Shown: positions 22,026 to 31,163, numbered from the stretch's first letter. The stretch is 64,000 nucleotides of DNA from Paraburkholderia azotifigens (GCF_007995085.1 NZ_VOQS01000003.1:1612001-1676000), one strand, 5' to 3'. Made by a program: numbers and translations. The notes: generated by a model from the sequence alone, not told the origin.

Positions 22026-23936
22026 ATGCTCCCGAACCTGCTCGTTCAACTCGTGAATGGACTCGCCGACGCCTCGGCGCTCTTCCTCGTGGCAGCGGGC
22101 CTATCGCTGATCTTCGGGGTGACCCGCATCGTCAACTTTGCGCACGGCTCGTTCTACATGCTAGGCGTCTACGTCGCCTACACCATCACGAGCCGCTTCG
22201 GCGCAACGACAACAGGCTTCTGGCTATCCATCGTAGCCTCAGCGCTGATAATCGGCACACTCGGCGCGCTCGTCGAATTCCTCGTGCTAAGGCGCATCTA
22301 CAAAGCGCCCGAACTCTTCCACCTGCTCGCTACCTTCGCGCTAGTACTGATCTTCCGCGACGCGGCACTCGCCATCTGGGGCCCGCAAGACCTCTTCGGC
22401 CCACGCGCGCCGCATCTCGCCGGTGCCGTCGAACTGCTCGGCCATCAACTCCCGACCTACGACATCGCCCTCATCGTCATCGGTCCGCTCGTGCTGCTCG
22501 CACTCTGGTACGCGTTGACACAAACCCGCTGGGGCACACTCGTGCGCGCAGCGACTCAAGACCGCGAGATGCTCGGCGCGCTCGGCATCAACCAGGCGTG
22601 GCTCTTCACAGGCGTGTTCTTCGTCGGTGCGTTTCTCGCGGGACTGGGTGGCGCGCTACAGGGGCCGCGCATGTCGGCCAATCTGTCGCTCGATCTCGAG
22701 ACCATCGGCAATGCCTTCGTCGTCGTCGTGGTCGGCGGCATGGGGTCGATTCCGGGCGCGTTCATCGCGGCCCTGCTGATCGCGGAAATCAAGGCGCTGT
22801 GCATCGGCATCGGACATGTGTCGCTGTTCGGCATCGGCTTCTCACTGAGCCGCTTCACGCTCGTCGCGGAGTTCGTCGTGATGGCCGTCGTGCTCGTCGT
22901 GCGGCCGTGGGGTTTGCTGGGGCGTCCCACGTCGGCCGTGCGCGCGACGACGACACCCGAAGCGCCCCTGAAGCCCGCAGGCAAACGCGTAAAAGCGCTC
23001 GCCGCCTGCCTGCTCGCCATACTCGTACTCGCGCCCCTCGCGGCGAATGTGTTTCCCTACATGCCCGTGCTGCTCGTCGAAATCCTGATCGCCGTTCTGT
23101 TCGCCGCGAGCCTGCACTTCATCATGGGACCGGGCGGCATGCACTCGTTCGGTCATGCCGCGTACTTCGGCCTCGGTGCGTACGGCGCGGCGCTCTTTCT
23201 GAAAGTGCTCGACCTGCCGATGGAAGCGGCCCTCGTCCTTGGACCGATCCTCGCCGTGCTCGGCGCGCTGGTGTTCGGCTGGTTCTGCGTGCGGCTGTCG
23301 GGCGTCTATCTGGCGATGCTCACGCTCGCGTTCGCGCAGATCGTGTGGTCGGTCGTGTATCAATGGGACGACGTCACAGGCGGCAGCAACGGCATCCTCG
23401 GCTTGTGGCCGTCGAACTGGCTGTCGTCGCCGGTTGCGTACTACTACCTGACGCTCGCGTGCGCCGTACCCGGCGTGTGGCTGTTGCGCCGCATGCTGTT
23501 CTCGCCGCTCGGCTACGCGATGCGCGCGTCGCGCGATTCGACACTGCGCGCGGAAGCGATTGGCATCGACACGAAGCGCGTGCAATGGGCCGCGTTCGTC
23601 ATCGCGTCGCTGTTCTGCGGACTCGCCGGTTCGCTGTACGCATTTTCGAAAGGCACGATTTCGCCGGAGGTGATCAGCGTGAGCCGGTCCGTCGACGGCC
23701 TCGTGATGGTGCTGCTCGGCGGCATCCAGACGCTGACGGGGCCAGTCGCGGGCGCGGCGCTGTTCACGTGGCTGCAGGATGCCGTCGCGCGTCAGACGGA
23801 TTACTGGCAGGCGCTGCTCGGCGTCGCGATCCTGCTGCTGGTGATCGCTTTTCCGCAAGGCATCGTGGGCTTCATCAGCGAACGCTTCGAACGCTCAGAG
23901 CGCGACGACGCCCGCCCGGAAGGAGGCGCGCAATGA
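22026..23936 (+). CDS. Fused LivH-LivM branched-chain amino-acid-type ABC permease
   Basis: This 636-residue protein joins two permease units that are usually separate. Residues 1-290 are LivH-like (GLSLIFGVTRIVNFAHGSFYMLG, GGMGSIPGAF); residues 320-620 are LivM-like (HFIMGPGGMHSFGHAAYFGLGAY, GGIQTLTGPVAGA). About 14-18 membrane helices are predicted by eye. It would form the membrane channel of an ABC importer for amino acids, amides or similar solutes in the inner membrane. Start ATG 22026 gives the normal LivH N-terminus. Its stop overlaps the start of the ATPase gene. The substrate cannot be told from sequence. Confidence 0.9.
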   Translation: MLPNLLVQLVNGLADASALFLVAAGLSLIFGVTRIVNFAHGSFYMLGVYVAYTITSRFGATTTGFWLSIVASALIIGTLGALVEFLVLRRIYKAPELFHLLATFALVLIFRDAALAIWGPQDLFGPRAPHLAGAVELLGHQLPTYDIALIVIGPLVLLALWYALTQTRWGTLVRAATQDREMLGALGINQAWLFTGVFFVGAFLAGLGGALQGPRMSANLSLDLETIGNAFVVVVVGGMGSIPGAFIAALLIAEIKALCIGIGHVSLFGIGFSLSRFTLVAEFVVMAVVLVVRPWGLLGRPTSAVRATTTPEAPLKPAGKRVKALAACLLAILVLAPLAANVFPYMPVLLVEILIAVLFAASLHFIMGPGGMHSFGHAAYFGLGAYGAALFLKVLDLPMEAALVLGPILAVLGALVFGWFCVRLSGVYLAMLTLAFAQIVWSVVYQWDDVTGGSNGILGLWPSNWLSSPVAYYYLTLACAVPGVWLLRRMLFSPLGYAMRASRDSTLRAEAIGIDTKRVQWAAFVIASLFCGLAGSLYAFSKGTISPEVISVSRSVDGLVMVLLGGIQTLTGPVAGAALFTWLQDAVARQTDYWQALLGVAILLLVIAFPQGIVGFISERFERSERDDARPEGGAQ

Positions 23937-24742
23937 GCCTTCTGCGCGTATCGAATCTGTCGATGTCGTTCGGCGGCGTGAAAGCTGTCGACGACGTGTC
24001 GTTCGACGTGAACCCCGGTGAACTGCTCGCATTGATCGGTCCGAACGGCGCGGGCAAATCGACGTGCTTCAACATCGTCAACGGACAACTGCGTCCGACG
24101 CGCGGCTCCGTGATGCTCGACGGACACGAACTCGTCGGCATGCGCCCGCGCAATATCTGGCGGCGCGGCGTCGGCCGCACGTTTCAGGTCGCGGCGACGT
24201 TCAACTCGATGACCGTGCTGGAAAACGTTCAGATGGCGCTCATGTCGCGCGAAAAGCGTCTGTACGGCCTGTGGAAACGCGCGGCGTCGCACTTCGCGGA
24301 CGAATCGATCGCACTGCTCGATCAGGTCGGCATGGCTGCACATGCGCAGCGCGCGTGCAGCGTGCTCGCATATGGCGACGTGAAGCGCGTCGAAATGGCC
24401 GTCGCGCTCGCGAACCGTCCGAAGCTGCTGCTGATGGACGAGCCGACGGCGGGCATGGCGCCGCAGGAACGCAACGACCTGATGGCGCTGACGAAGCGCC
24501 TCGCCGTCGAGCGCAACATCGGGGTGCTGTTCACCGAGCACAGCATGGACGTCGTGTTCGCGAGCGCCGACCGGATGATCGTGCTCGCGCGCGGCAAGCT
24601 GATCGCGCAAGGCGACGCGGACACGATACGCAACGACGCGAACGTGCAGGCCGTCTACTTCGGCACGGGGAAGACGTTTCAACCGCACGCGACGTTATCG
24701 TCCGCAAGCGCTTCCGAAAACAGCGCGGGGTCGCACGAATGA
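23933..24742 (+). CDS. livG: LivG-type ABC transporter ATPase
   Basis: This 269-residue ATPase has Walker A GPNGAGKST at 36-44, a Q-loop in RTFQVAATFNSMTV, an altered signature LAYGDVKRVEMA instead of LSxGxQRxxEIA, Walker B LLLMDEP and the LivG-type PTAGMAPQE. The switch histidine is in TEHSMDVVF. ATG 23933 overlaps the permease stop and follows an AGGAGG ribosome binding site. It pairs with the next gene as the two different ATPases of a branched-chain-type importer. Confidence 0.92.
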   Translation: MSLLRVSNLSMSFGGVKAVDDVSFDVNPGELLALIGPNGAGKSTCFNIVNGQLRPTRGSVMLDGHELVGMRPRNIWRRGVGRTFQVAATFNSMTVLENVQMALMSREKRLYGLWKRAASHFADESIALLDQVGMAAHAQRACSVLAYGDVKRVEMAVALANRPKLLLMDEPTAGMAPQERNDLMALTKRLAVERNIGVLFTEHSMDVVFASADRMIVLARGKLIAQGDADTIRNDANVQAVYFGTGKTFQPHATLSSASASENSAGSHE

Positions 24743-25452
24743 ACGCACCGATGCTGAAAGTCGAACGCCTGAACGCGTACTACGGGCGCGCGCATATTCT
24801 CTTCGACGTGAATCTCGAAGTGGCGCGCGGCGAAGTGGTCGCGCTGATGGGCCGTAACGGCGCGGGCAAATCGACGACGATGAAGTCGATCATGGGCCTC
24901 ATGCCACGCCGCGAAGGCTCGATCCATTTCAATGGAACGGATATCTCCCCGCTGCCGCCGCACAAGATTGCGCGCATGGGTCTGGGCTACGTGCCCGAAG
25001 ACCGGCGCGTGTTTTCGGCGCTCACGGTGATGGAAAACCTCGACACGGGACGCCAGCCGCCGCGCGCGGGTGCGCCGTCATGGACGCCGGACAGACTCTT
25101 CAAACTGTTCCCGAATCTCGGCGAAATGCCGAAGCGCCCGGGCGGCCAGATGAGCGGCGGCGAGCAGCAGATGCTCAGCGTGTCGCGCACGCTGATGGGC
25201 AATCCGTATCTGGTGCTGCTCGACGAACCGTCCGAAGGCGTCGCGCCCGTGATCGTCGAACAGATGGCGAACATGATTCTCGAACTGAAGCGCGAGGGCC
25301 TGTCCATTCTGCTGTCCGAGCAGAACGTGCATTTCGCCGAACTGGTCAGCGACCGCGCGTACGTACTCGAAAAAGGCCAGATCCGTTTCAGCGGCACGAT
25401 GCGCGAACTTGCGCAAGATCATGTCGTCCGGCGCGCGTACCTGGGCGTTTAA
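24739..25452 (+). CDS. livF: LivF-type ABC transporter ATPase
   Basis: This 237-residue ATPase has Walker A GRNGAGKST at 38-46, the LivF hallmark YVPEDRRVFSALTVMENL, signature MSGGEQQMLSVSRTL, Walker B LVLLDEPSEGVAP and LLSEQN with the switch region. The ATGA overlap with livG (24739) shows translational coupling. It drives transport together with LivG and the fused permease. Confidence 0.93.
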   Translation: MNAPMLKVERLNAYYGRAHILFDVNLEVARGEVVALMGRNGAGKSTTMKSIMGLMPRREGSIHFNGTDISPLPPHKIARMGLGYVPEDRRVFSALTVMENLDTGRQPPRAGAPSWTPDRLFKLFPNLGEMPKRPGGQMSGGEQQMLSVSRTLMGNPYLVLLDEPSEGVAPVIVEQMANMILELKREGLSILLSEQNVHFAELVSDRAYVLEKGQIRFSGTMRELAQDHVVRRAYLGV

Positions 25453-25577
25453 TGATCGGTAACGGCGCGGCATGCGCGGCGCGCTCCCGGGCGCGCGCGC
25501 AAAACTCCGGTACGATGCAGCACCGTCCGGCGGCCCGCGCCGCCGCACCAATCAACCGACAATAAACGGAGTGACGC

Positions 25578-26798
25578 ATGACCTCGCGCGCAGCATGGAC
25601 TTTCCGCATCGCCGCTACGCTGGCCGTTTCCCTAGGTGTGTCGCTCGCGGCGCCCGGCGCATCCGCGCAGCAGACCATCAAGCTCGGCGAAATCAACAGC
25701 TACAAGGCGCAACCCGCTTTCCTGATGCCGTACAGGAACGGCTGGAATCTCGCGCTCGATCAGGTGAATGCGGCAGGCGGCGTGCTCGGCAAGAAGCTCG
25801 AAGTGGTGTCGCGCGACGACAATGCCAATCCCGGCGACACGATCCGCGTCGCGCAGGAACTGATCGCGCGCGAGCAGGTGCAGTTGCTGTTCGGCGGCTA
25901 TCTGTCGAATACGGGCCTCGCGCTGACGGACTTCGCGAAGCAGAAGCGCATGTTCTTCCTCGCCGCCGAACCGCTCACCGACAAGATCGTCTGGGCCGAC
26001 GGCAACAAGTACACGTACCGTCTGCGCCCGTCCACGTACATGCAGGTCGCGATGCTCGTGCCCGAGGCGGCGAAGCTGAAGAAGAAGCGCTGGGCGCTCG
26101 TCTATCCGAACTATGAATACGGGCAGTCGGCGGCCGCGACGTTCAAGAAGCTGCTGAAGGCCGCGCAGCCCGACGTCGAGTTCGTCACCGAACAGGCGAC
26201 GCCGCTGGGTAATCTCGATGCCGGCGCGACCGTGCAGGCGCTTGCCGACGCGAAGCCCGACGCGATCTTCAACGTGCTGTTCAGCGCGGACCTCGGCAAG
26301 TTCGTCCGCGAAGGCAATACGCGCGGGCTCTTCAAGGACCGCAGCGTGGTCTCGCTGCTGACGGGCGAGCCCGACTATCTCGACACGCTCGGTGCGGAAG
26401 CGCCCGTCGGCTGGATCGTGACGGGCTACCCGTGGTATTCCGTCGATACGCCCGCAAACAAGAAGTTTGTCGCCGATTATGAGGCGAAGTATCACGACTA
26501 TCCGCGCCTGGGTTCCGTAGTCGGCTATGCGGCGCTGATGTCGATTGCGAACGGCATCAAGAAGGCCGGTTCGACCGATCCCGACAAGCTCGCGGCGGCG
26601 TTCAAGGGCCTCAACGTGGATACGCCGTTCGGTCCCATCACCTATCGCCCGCAGGACAACCAGTCGACGATGGGCGCGTTCGTCGGCGTCACCGCGCTGA
26701 AGGACGGCAAGGGCGTGATGACGTCGTACCGCTATATCGACGGCGCGAGCGTGCAGCCGTCCGATGCCGAAGTGAAGAAACTGCGTCCCGCCGAGTAA
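25578..26798 (+). CDS. Periplasmic substrate-binding protein of the branched-chain-type ABC importer
   Basis: This 406-residue LivJ/LivK-family binding protein has a signal peptide at about 1-30 that ends in ASA before QQTIKLGEINSYKAQPAF. Family features include AGGVLGKKLEVVSRDD, VAQELIARE and GYLSNTGLALTDFAKQ. It lies 125 bp after livF, so it belongs to the same unit and probably has its own translation signal (GGAG before ATG). Substrate unknown. Having the binding protein gene last fits the liv/urt/ami-type operons. A strong terminator follows. Confidence 0.9.
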   Translation: MTSRAAWTFRIAATLAVSLGVSLAAPGASAQQTIKLGEINSYKAQPAFLMPYRNGWNLALDQVNAAGGVLGKKLEVVSRDDNANPGDTIRVAQELIAREQVQLLFGGYLSNTGLALTDFAKQKRMFFLAAEPLTDKIVWADGNKYTYRLRPSTYMQVAMLVPEAAKLKKKRWALVYPNYEYGQSAAATFKKLLKAAQPDVEFVTEQATPLGNLDAGATVQALADAKPDAIFNVLFSADLGKFVREGNTRGLFKDRSVVSLLTGEPDYLDTLGAEAPVGWIVTGYPWYSVDTPANKKFVADYEAKYHDYPRLGSVVGYAALMSIANGIKKAGSTDPDKLAAAFKGLNVDTPFGPITYRPQDNQSTMGAFVGVTALKDGKGVMTSYRYIDGASVQPSDAEVKKLRPAE

Positions 26799-26822
26799 GC
26801 GGCGCGCGCCTCGAACTTGCAG

Positions 26823-26850
26823 AAGGCCAGCCGCCAGGGCTGGCCTTTTT
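26823..26850 (+). terminator. Intrinsic terminator of the liv operon
   Basis: Ten-base arms (AAGGCCAGCC 26823-26832; GGCTGGCCTT 26838-26847), five-base loop and a T tract to 26850, 25 bp after the binding-protein stop. Confidence 0.9.
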
Positions 26851-26890
26851 CATCGCGTTGAATGCGCCATTCCCAGGCGTCACTCCTTCC

Positions 26891-27142
26891 TCACTCCTCG
26901 GCGTCGTGCTCGGCCACGAAGTGCCGCAGATACGCGAGCACAGCCGCCTCCGCCGCGCGATGATCGGCGCAGCTTTTCGAACCGGCGTTCTCTTCGTCGC
27001 CGAAGAGCGTCGACGGCGCGTCGTGCACGTCGACCTCCTGTCCCTCGCGCAGAATGCGGATCTCGTGGATCGCCTCCGAGTATTCCGCGATCCAGTGAAT
27101 GCCTTCGATATGCGTGCCTGCTCTGACTGTCGGTGTATTCAT
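26891..27142 (-). CDS. Small conserved hypothetical protein
   Basis: This is an 83-residue soluble protein (MNTPTVRAGTHIEGIHWIAE ... IRILREGQEVDVHDAPSTLFG, acidic end VAEHDAEE). The start at 27142 is supported by GGGAGA upstream and a natural N-terminus; the frame extends further back but with non-protein-like residues. No domain recognised. It is convergent with the liv operon and divergent from the next gene. Confidence 0.6.
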   Translation of the reverse strand: MNTPTVRAGTHIEGIHWIAEYSEAIHEIRILREGQEVDVHDAPSTLFGDEENAGSKSCADHRAAEAAVLAYLRHFVAEHDAEE

Positions 27143-27357
27143 GAAGCGTCTCCCTTTCGATGCAAGAAGGTCGCTGGATGGTGGCCTGATCGCTTGCCCT
27201 TCCCGTAAACCATAGACGCTCTGCACGCATCGCGCAGCCTCTGTTGCGCTTGCGGCGTTTGCGCGCGCCTGGCGTTTCGATGCAATCGACAGCCGGCGAG
27301 GGACGCGGCACACCCGTTGCTGCGTTACAGGGGCCACCAGTCACAGGGAGCACAGTC

Positions 27358-27939
27358 ATGCCCGACAAAGCCACGATGAAGCGTGCCGCCGCCGACAAGC
27401 GCGCCGGCAAGTCGCCGAGCACCCAGGCCGGCGAGTTCGTAAAGGAAGAAATCGACCATGTGCGTGAAGGCAAGCACGGCGTCAAATCGGCGAAACAGGC
27501 GATTGCGATCGGTCTGTCGAAGGCGCGCCGCGCGGGCGTCGCGCTGAAGAAGCCGAAGGCAGGGACGACGAGCGCCAGCACGCGTAAGAAGGCTGCAGCG
27601 GATTCGGCTGCGGGCCAGCAGACGTCGCCTGCCGCGAAGCGCACGGCAGCGAAGAAGGCCGTCGCGAAGACGACAGGCAAGAAGACAGCTGCGCGCAAGC
27701 CGGGCAGCGAAACGACGGCGAAGCGCTCGCGCGTCTCCGAGGCCGTGCTGAAGCGCGAAAGCGGACGCGGCGCATCGAAGCAAGCGCTGTCGAAGCAGAC
27801 GAAGACGGCGGCGGCCAGACGGCCTGCTGCAAGCCGCTCGGCGGCAGCGAAGAAGGCGGCCGCCACGAAGGGCGCGACGGGACGCTCGGCGGCTGCGAAG
27901 AAGGCTGCGCACACGCGGGCTGCGCGGGCGCATCACTAG
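27358..27939 (+). CDS. Lys/Ala-rich DUF6496-like protein with histone H1-like tail
   Basis: This 193-residue protein has an ordered N-terminus of about 70 residues (DKATMKRAAADKRAGKSPSTQ, then HVREGKHGVKSAKQAIAIGLSKARRAG) that matches the DUF6496 pattern. A long low-complexity tail of AAKK/KKAAA type repeats follows, as in bacterial histone H1-like proteins. The strong positive charge suggests nucleic-acid or polyanion binding. Start ATG 27358 has AGGGAG upstream. Role unknown. Confidence 0.75.
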   Translation: MPDKATMKRAAADKRAGKSPSTQAGEFVKEEIDHVREGKHGVKSAKQAIAIGLSKARRAGVALKKPKAGTTSASTRKKAAADSAAGQQTSPAAKRTAAKKAVAKTTGKKTAARKPGSETTAKRSRVSEAVLKRESGRGASKQALSKQTKTAAARRPAASRSAAAKKAAATKGATGRSAAAKKAAHTRAARAHH

Positions 27940-27978
27940 CATGACCCGCAGCCGGCGAGCAGACAAAAAAGCAGGCGC

Positions 27979-28016
27979 AAAAAAGCCGCTGTGCACGGAC
28001 TCGCGCGCAGCGGCTT
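27979..28016 (-). terminator. Intrinsic terminator of the aminotransferase gene
   Basis: On the minus strand, nine-base arms AAGCCGCTG and CAGCGGCTT (28016-28008 and 27991-27983) are followed by six T (27984-27979). It lies 25 bp after the stop at 28041. Confidence 0.8.
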
Positions 28017-28040
28017 GCGCCCTCGTGAAGCAGGCGGGCT

Positions 28041-29369
28041 TTACTGGATCGAAGCCAGCGCGTTGCGCACCGTCTGGAAGATCTGCTCGATCTGCGCTTC
28101 GTCGACGATCAGCGGCGGCGAGAACGCCAGAATGTCGCCCGTGAAGCGGATCAGCACGCCTGCCTCGAAGCATTTGACGAAGGCCTCGTACGCGCGTGCG
28201 CCCGGCGCGCCGTCGCGCGCTTCGAGTTCGATGCCCGCGACCATGCCGAGATTGCGGACGTCCTTCACGTGCTTCGCGTCGCGCAGAGCGTGAGCGGCGG
28301 CCTCGAACTTCGGCGCGAGCGATGCTGCGCGCTCGAACAGTCCTTCGCGGCGGTACAGATCGAGCGTCGCGACGCACGCAGCCGCGGCGAGCGGATGCGC
28401 CGAGTACGTGTAGCCGTGGAACAGCTCGATCGCGCCCTGCGCGCCCGCGTTGACGATCGTGTCGTGCACCGTGCGGCTCGCGGCGACGGCGCCCATCGGC
28501 ACAGCCGCGTTGTTGATCGCCTTCGCCATCGTCAGCAGGTCGGGCTTCACGCCGAAATACTCGCTGGCCGTCGCTGCGCCGAGGCGGCCAAAGCCCGTGA
28601 TCACTTCGTCGAAAATCAGCAGGATGCCGTGTTTCGTGCAGATGTCTCGCAGCTTCTGCAGGTAGCCTTGCGGCGGGATCAGCACGCCCGTCGAGCCCGC
28701 CACGGGTTCGACGATCACGGCCGCGATCGTCGATGCGTCATGCAGCGTGACGATACGCTCCAGTTCGTCGGCGAGATGCGCGCCCCAGGCCGGCTGGCCC
28801 TTCGAGAACGCGTTGTGTTCGAGGTTATGCGTGTGCGGCAGGTGATCGATGGACGGCAGCAGCGCGCCCGAGAACGTCTTGCGGTTCGGCGCGATCCCGC
28901 CGACCGAGATGCCGCCGAAGCCGACGCCGTGATAGCCGCGCTCGCGGCCGATCAGACGCGTGCGCTGTCCCTCGCCGCGCGCGCGGTGATAGGCGAGTGC
29001 GATCTTCAGCGCGGTATCGACGGATTCGGAACCGGAATTGGTGAAGAACACGCGATCGAGCCCTTCGGGCATCAGTTCCGCGACTTTCGCCGCCGCTTCG
29101 AACGCGAGCGGATGGCCCATCTGGAACGTCGGCGCGAAGTCGAGCGTCGCGGCCTGCTGCTGGATCGCGGCAACGATCTCGTCGCGGCCGTGGCCCGCGT
29201 TCACGCACCACAGGCCCGCGCACGCGTCGAGCACGTCGCGCCCGTCGGTCGAGCGGTAGTACATGCCCTTCGCCGATTCCAGCAGGCGCGGCGCAGCCTT
29301 GAACTGGCGGTTGGCGGTGAACGGCATCCAGAAGTTCGACAGATCGTCGATCACGGGGCGCGAAGTCAT
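28041..29369 (-). CDS. Beta-alanine--pyruvate-type omega-aminotransferase
   Basis: This 442-residue class III PLP aminotransferase has the PLP lysine at K283 (LLTMAKAINN), cofactor-binding D254 (IFDEVITGFGRLG) and FFTNSGSESVDTALK for phosphate binding. The N-terminus NFWMPFTANRQFKAAPR and the high general likeness fit BauA/omega-APT enzymes that convert beta-alanine and pyruvate to malonate semialdehyde and alanine. Other omega-amino substrates are possible. It is transcribed away from a MocR regulator gene, its likely controller. A strong terminator follows. Confidence 0.87.
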   Translation of the reverse strand: MTSRPVIDDLSNFWMPFTANRQFKAAPRLLESAKGMYYRSTDGRDVLDACAGLWCVNAGHGRDEIVAAIQQQAATLDFAPTFQMGHPLAFEAAAKVAELMPEGLDRVFFTNSGSESVDTALKIALAYHRARGEGQRTRLIGRERGYHGVGFGGISVGGIAPNRKTFSGALLPSIDHLPHTHNLEHNAFSKGQPAWGAHLADELERIVTLHDASTIAAVIVEPVAGSTGVLIPPQGYLQKLRDICTKHGILLIFDEVITGFGRLGAATASEYFGVKPDLLTMAKAINNAAVPMGAVAASRTVHDTIVNAGAQGAIELFHGYTYSAHPLAAAACVATLDLYRREGLFERAASLAPKFEAAAHALRDAKHVKDVRNLGMVAGIELEARDGAPGARAYEAFVKCFEAGVLIRFTGDILAFSPPLIVDEAQIEQIFQTVRNALASIQ

Positions 29370-29451
29370 GGTTCTCTCCTCGAATGGGTAGCGAAACTGT
29401 AGCGTCCGAGGTTAAATGGCGGACATAAACAGTTGCGTCACTGCGCTGCTA

Positions 29452-29484
29452 ACTGTGCTGGTCGAATTGCGTCGACTGTGCTGG
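29452..29484. promoter_or_regulatory. Direct repeat, candidate MocR operator
   Basis: ACTGTGCTGG occurs twice in the same orientation at 29452-29461 and 29475-29484, 23 bp apart start to start, in the 155-bp divergent interval. MocR-type regulators of the GabR/TauR kind often bind direct repeats, so this is a good candidate site for the neighbouring regulator. Confidence 0.5.
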
Positions 29485-29524
29485 CAGTGGCCGCAGCTCG
29501 TCAGTCTCATCTGGACCCGCCTGC

Positions 29525-30934
29525 ATGATCGAACTCGAACTGGACCGTGACCGCCGTTCCGCACCGACGCTTGTCGAGCAGGTCGTGCAGGGCTTCGCGA
29601 GCGCAATCGACAGCCAGGCGCTGCGCGCCGGCGCATTGCTGCCGTCGGTGCGGCAGCTTGCGCAGTCGCATGCGCTGAGCACCTTCACCGTGACGGAGGC
29701 CTACAACCGGCTCGTGTCGATGGGCCTCGTGACGGCGCGGCGCGGTTCCGGCTATCGCGTCGCGCCGCGTGCACGGGCCGCGCATGCGAGCACGGTCGAC
29801 TGGCAGCCGCCCAGTCTCACCGCGACGTGGCTGCTGTCCGACGTGTTCGCCGATCATTCCGTTCCGATCAAGGCGGGCGGCGGCTGGCTGCCGAGCGAGT
29901 GGATCAACGAAACGGGCATGCAGCACGCGTTTCGAGCGATGAGCCGGGTGCCCGCCGTGCGCCTCGGCGATTACGGGCATCCGTACGGTTTTGCGCCGCT
30001 GCGCGCGAAGATCGCGGAGCAGATGGACGCGCGCGGCTTGCCCGTCGACGTGTCGAACGTGCTGCTGACCCAGGGCGCCACCCAGGCGCTCGATCTGATC
30101 GTGCGCACGCTGCTGCGCGCAGGCGACGCCGTCGTCGTCGAGGATCCCGGCTACTGCAACCTGCTGCAGATCCTGAAGCTCGCGGGGCTGAACGTGATCG
30201 GCGTGCCGCGTACGCCGGCGGGCATGGACACCGACGTGCTGGAGAAAATCGTCGACGAGCACCGTCCGAAGGCGATCTTCGTCAACACGACGCTGCAGAA
30301 CCCGACGGGTGCGACGTACGCGATGGCGTCGGCGTTCCGGCTGCTGCAGATCGCCGAGCGCAACCGCATGTGGGTGATCGAGGACGACGTGAGCCGCGAA
30401 CTCGCGCCGCCCGCCGCGCCGATGTTCGCGGCGATGGAGGGTTTGCGGCGCGTGCTGTACATCAGCGGCTTTTCGAAGACCGTGACGCCCGCGCTGCGTT
30501 GCGGCTATGTCGTCGCCGAGCGCGACGTGTTGCGCGAACTGGCGCGTACGAAGATGGCGGTGGGGCTGACGTCGTCGGAGGCGATCGAGCGGATCGTCGA
30601 CAAAGTGCTGCACGAAGGGCGTTACGCGCGGCACGTCGAGCTGGTCAACGACCGGCTGCGCGCCGCGCATGCCGTCGTCGAGGAGCGGCTGGATGCGCTC
30701 GGGCTCGAAGCGTTTCACCGGCCGCGCGCCGGGTTGTTCCTGTTTGCCCGCTTGCCGGTGGAACCCGCGCGGGCGGGCGAGATCGCGACGGCGGCGCTGG
30801 CGCACGGCATCTGGCTCGCGCCGGGCTCCTATTTCCGTCCCGACGATGCGCCGAGCGCGTGGTTCCGCTTCAATGTCCCGCATTCGACGGACGACGCGTT
30901 GTGGCGTTTCATCGAACGGGCGGGGCGGAGTTGA
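29525..30934 (+). CDS. MocR-family transcriptional regulator (GntR HTH + aminotransferase domain)
   Basis: This 469-residue protein has a GntR winged helix at 1-80 (LLPSVRQLAQSHALSTFTVTEAYNRL) and a fold-type I aminotransferase-like domain at about 110-469. PLP lysine is K318 in ISGFSKTVTPALR. MocR proteins sense amino compounds through PLP and usually control a divergent aminotransferase or transport gene. Here the divergent target is the omega-aminotransferase. The inducer is unknown. An extra D190-containing TQGATQALD segment and N259 in QNPTG are conserved PLP contacts. Confidence 0.92.
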   Translation: MIELELDRDRRSAPTLVEQVVQGFASAIDSQALRAGALLPSVRQLAQSHALSTFTVTEAYNRLVSMGLVTARRGSGYRVAPRARAAHASTVDWQPPSLTATWLLSDVFADHSVPIKAGGGWLPSEWINETGMQHAFRAMSRVPAVRLGDYGHPYGFAPLRAKIAEQMDARGLPVDVSNVLLTQGATQALDLIVRTLLRAGDAVVVEDPGYCNLLQILKLAGLNVIGVPRTPAGMDTDVLEKIVDEHRPKAIFVNTTLQNPTGATYAMASAFRLLQIAERNRMWVIEDDVSRELAPPAAPMFAAMEGLRRVLYISGFSKTVTPALRCGYVVAERDVLRELARTKMAVGLTSSEAIERIVDKVLHEGRYARHVELVNDRLRAAHAVVEERLDALGLEAFHRPRAGLFLFARLPVEPARAGEIATAALAHGIWLAPGSYFRPDDAPSAWFRFNVPHSTDDALWRFIERAGRS

Positions 30935-30953
30935 GCGCGCGCTGATGCAGGCG

Positions 30954-31163
30954 TCATGGCCGGGCGAGCGCGTCGATCAGCTCGCTGATGTTTTCCGCGC
31001 CGACGTTGTCTTCCAGCAGCCCGATGAAGACGCGGCTGTACAGCTGATCCCGCTGCAGTTCGGGAAGGTCCGCGCGGGCGTTGGCGATCGCTTCCGCCGC
31101 GCGATGCGCGGAGCTGACGATGCGTTGTGCAAGTTTCCTTTCCATACGATGCGCTAACGACAT
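30954..31163 (-). CDS. Small hypothetical helical protein
   Basis: 69 residues, almost all helical and charged (MERKLAQRIVSSAHRAAEAIANARADLPE ... ISELIDALARP when read from an inner start). ATG 31163 or 31145 could be used; neither has a clear ribosome binding site. It lies convergent to the MocR gene and downstream of a diguanylate cyclase transcribed the same way. Function unknown. Confidence 0.45.
   Translation of the reverse strand: MSLAHRMERKLAQRIVSSAHRAAEAIANARADLPELQRDQLYSRVFIGLLEDNVGAENISELIDALARP

Noticed and set aside
22598..23932. Long plus-strand frame extending livG upstream through the permease gene
   Set aside because: The upstream part is an Arg-rich shadow in another frame of the permease gene. 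The livG start at 23933 has a strong ribosome binding site and family N-terminus.
25578..26798. Urea or amide transporter (UrtA/AmiC) assignment for the binding protein
   Set aside because: No urease or amidase genes are adjacent, and the sequence alone does not set the substrate, so a general branched-chain-type label was kept.
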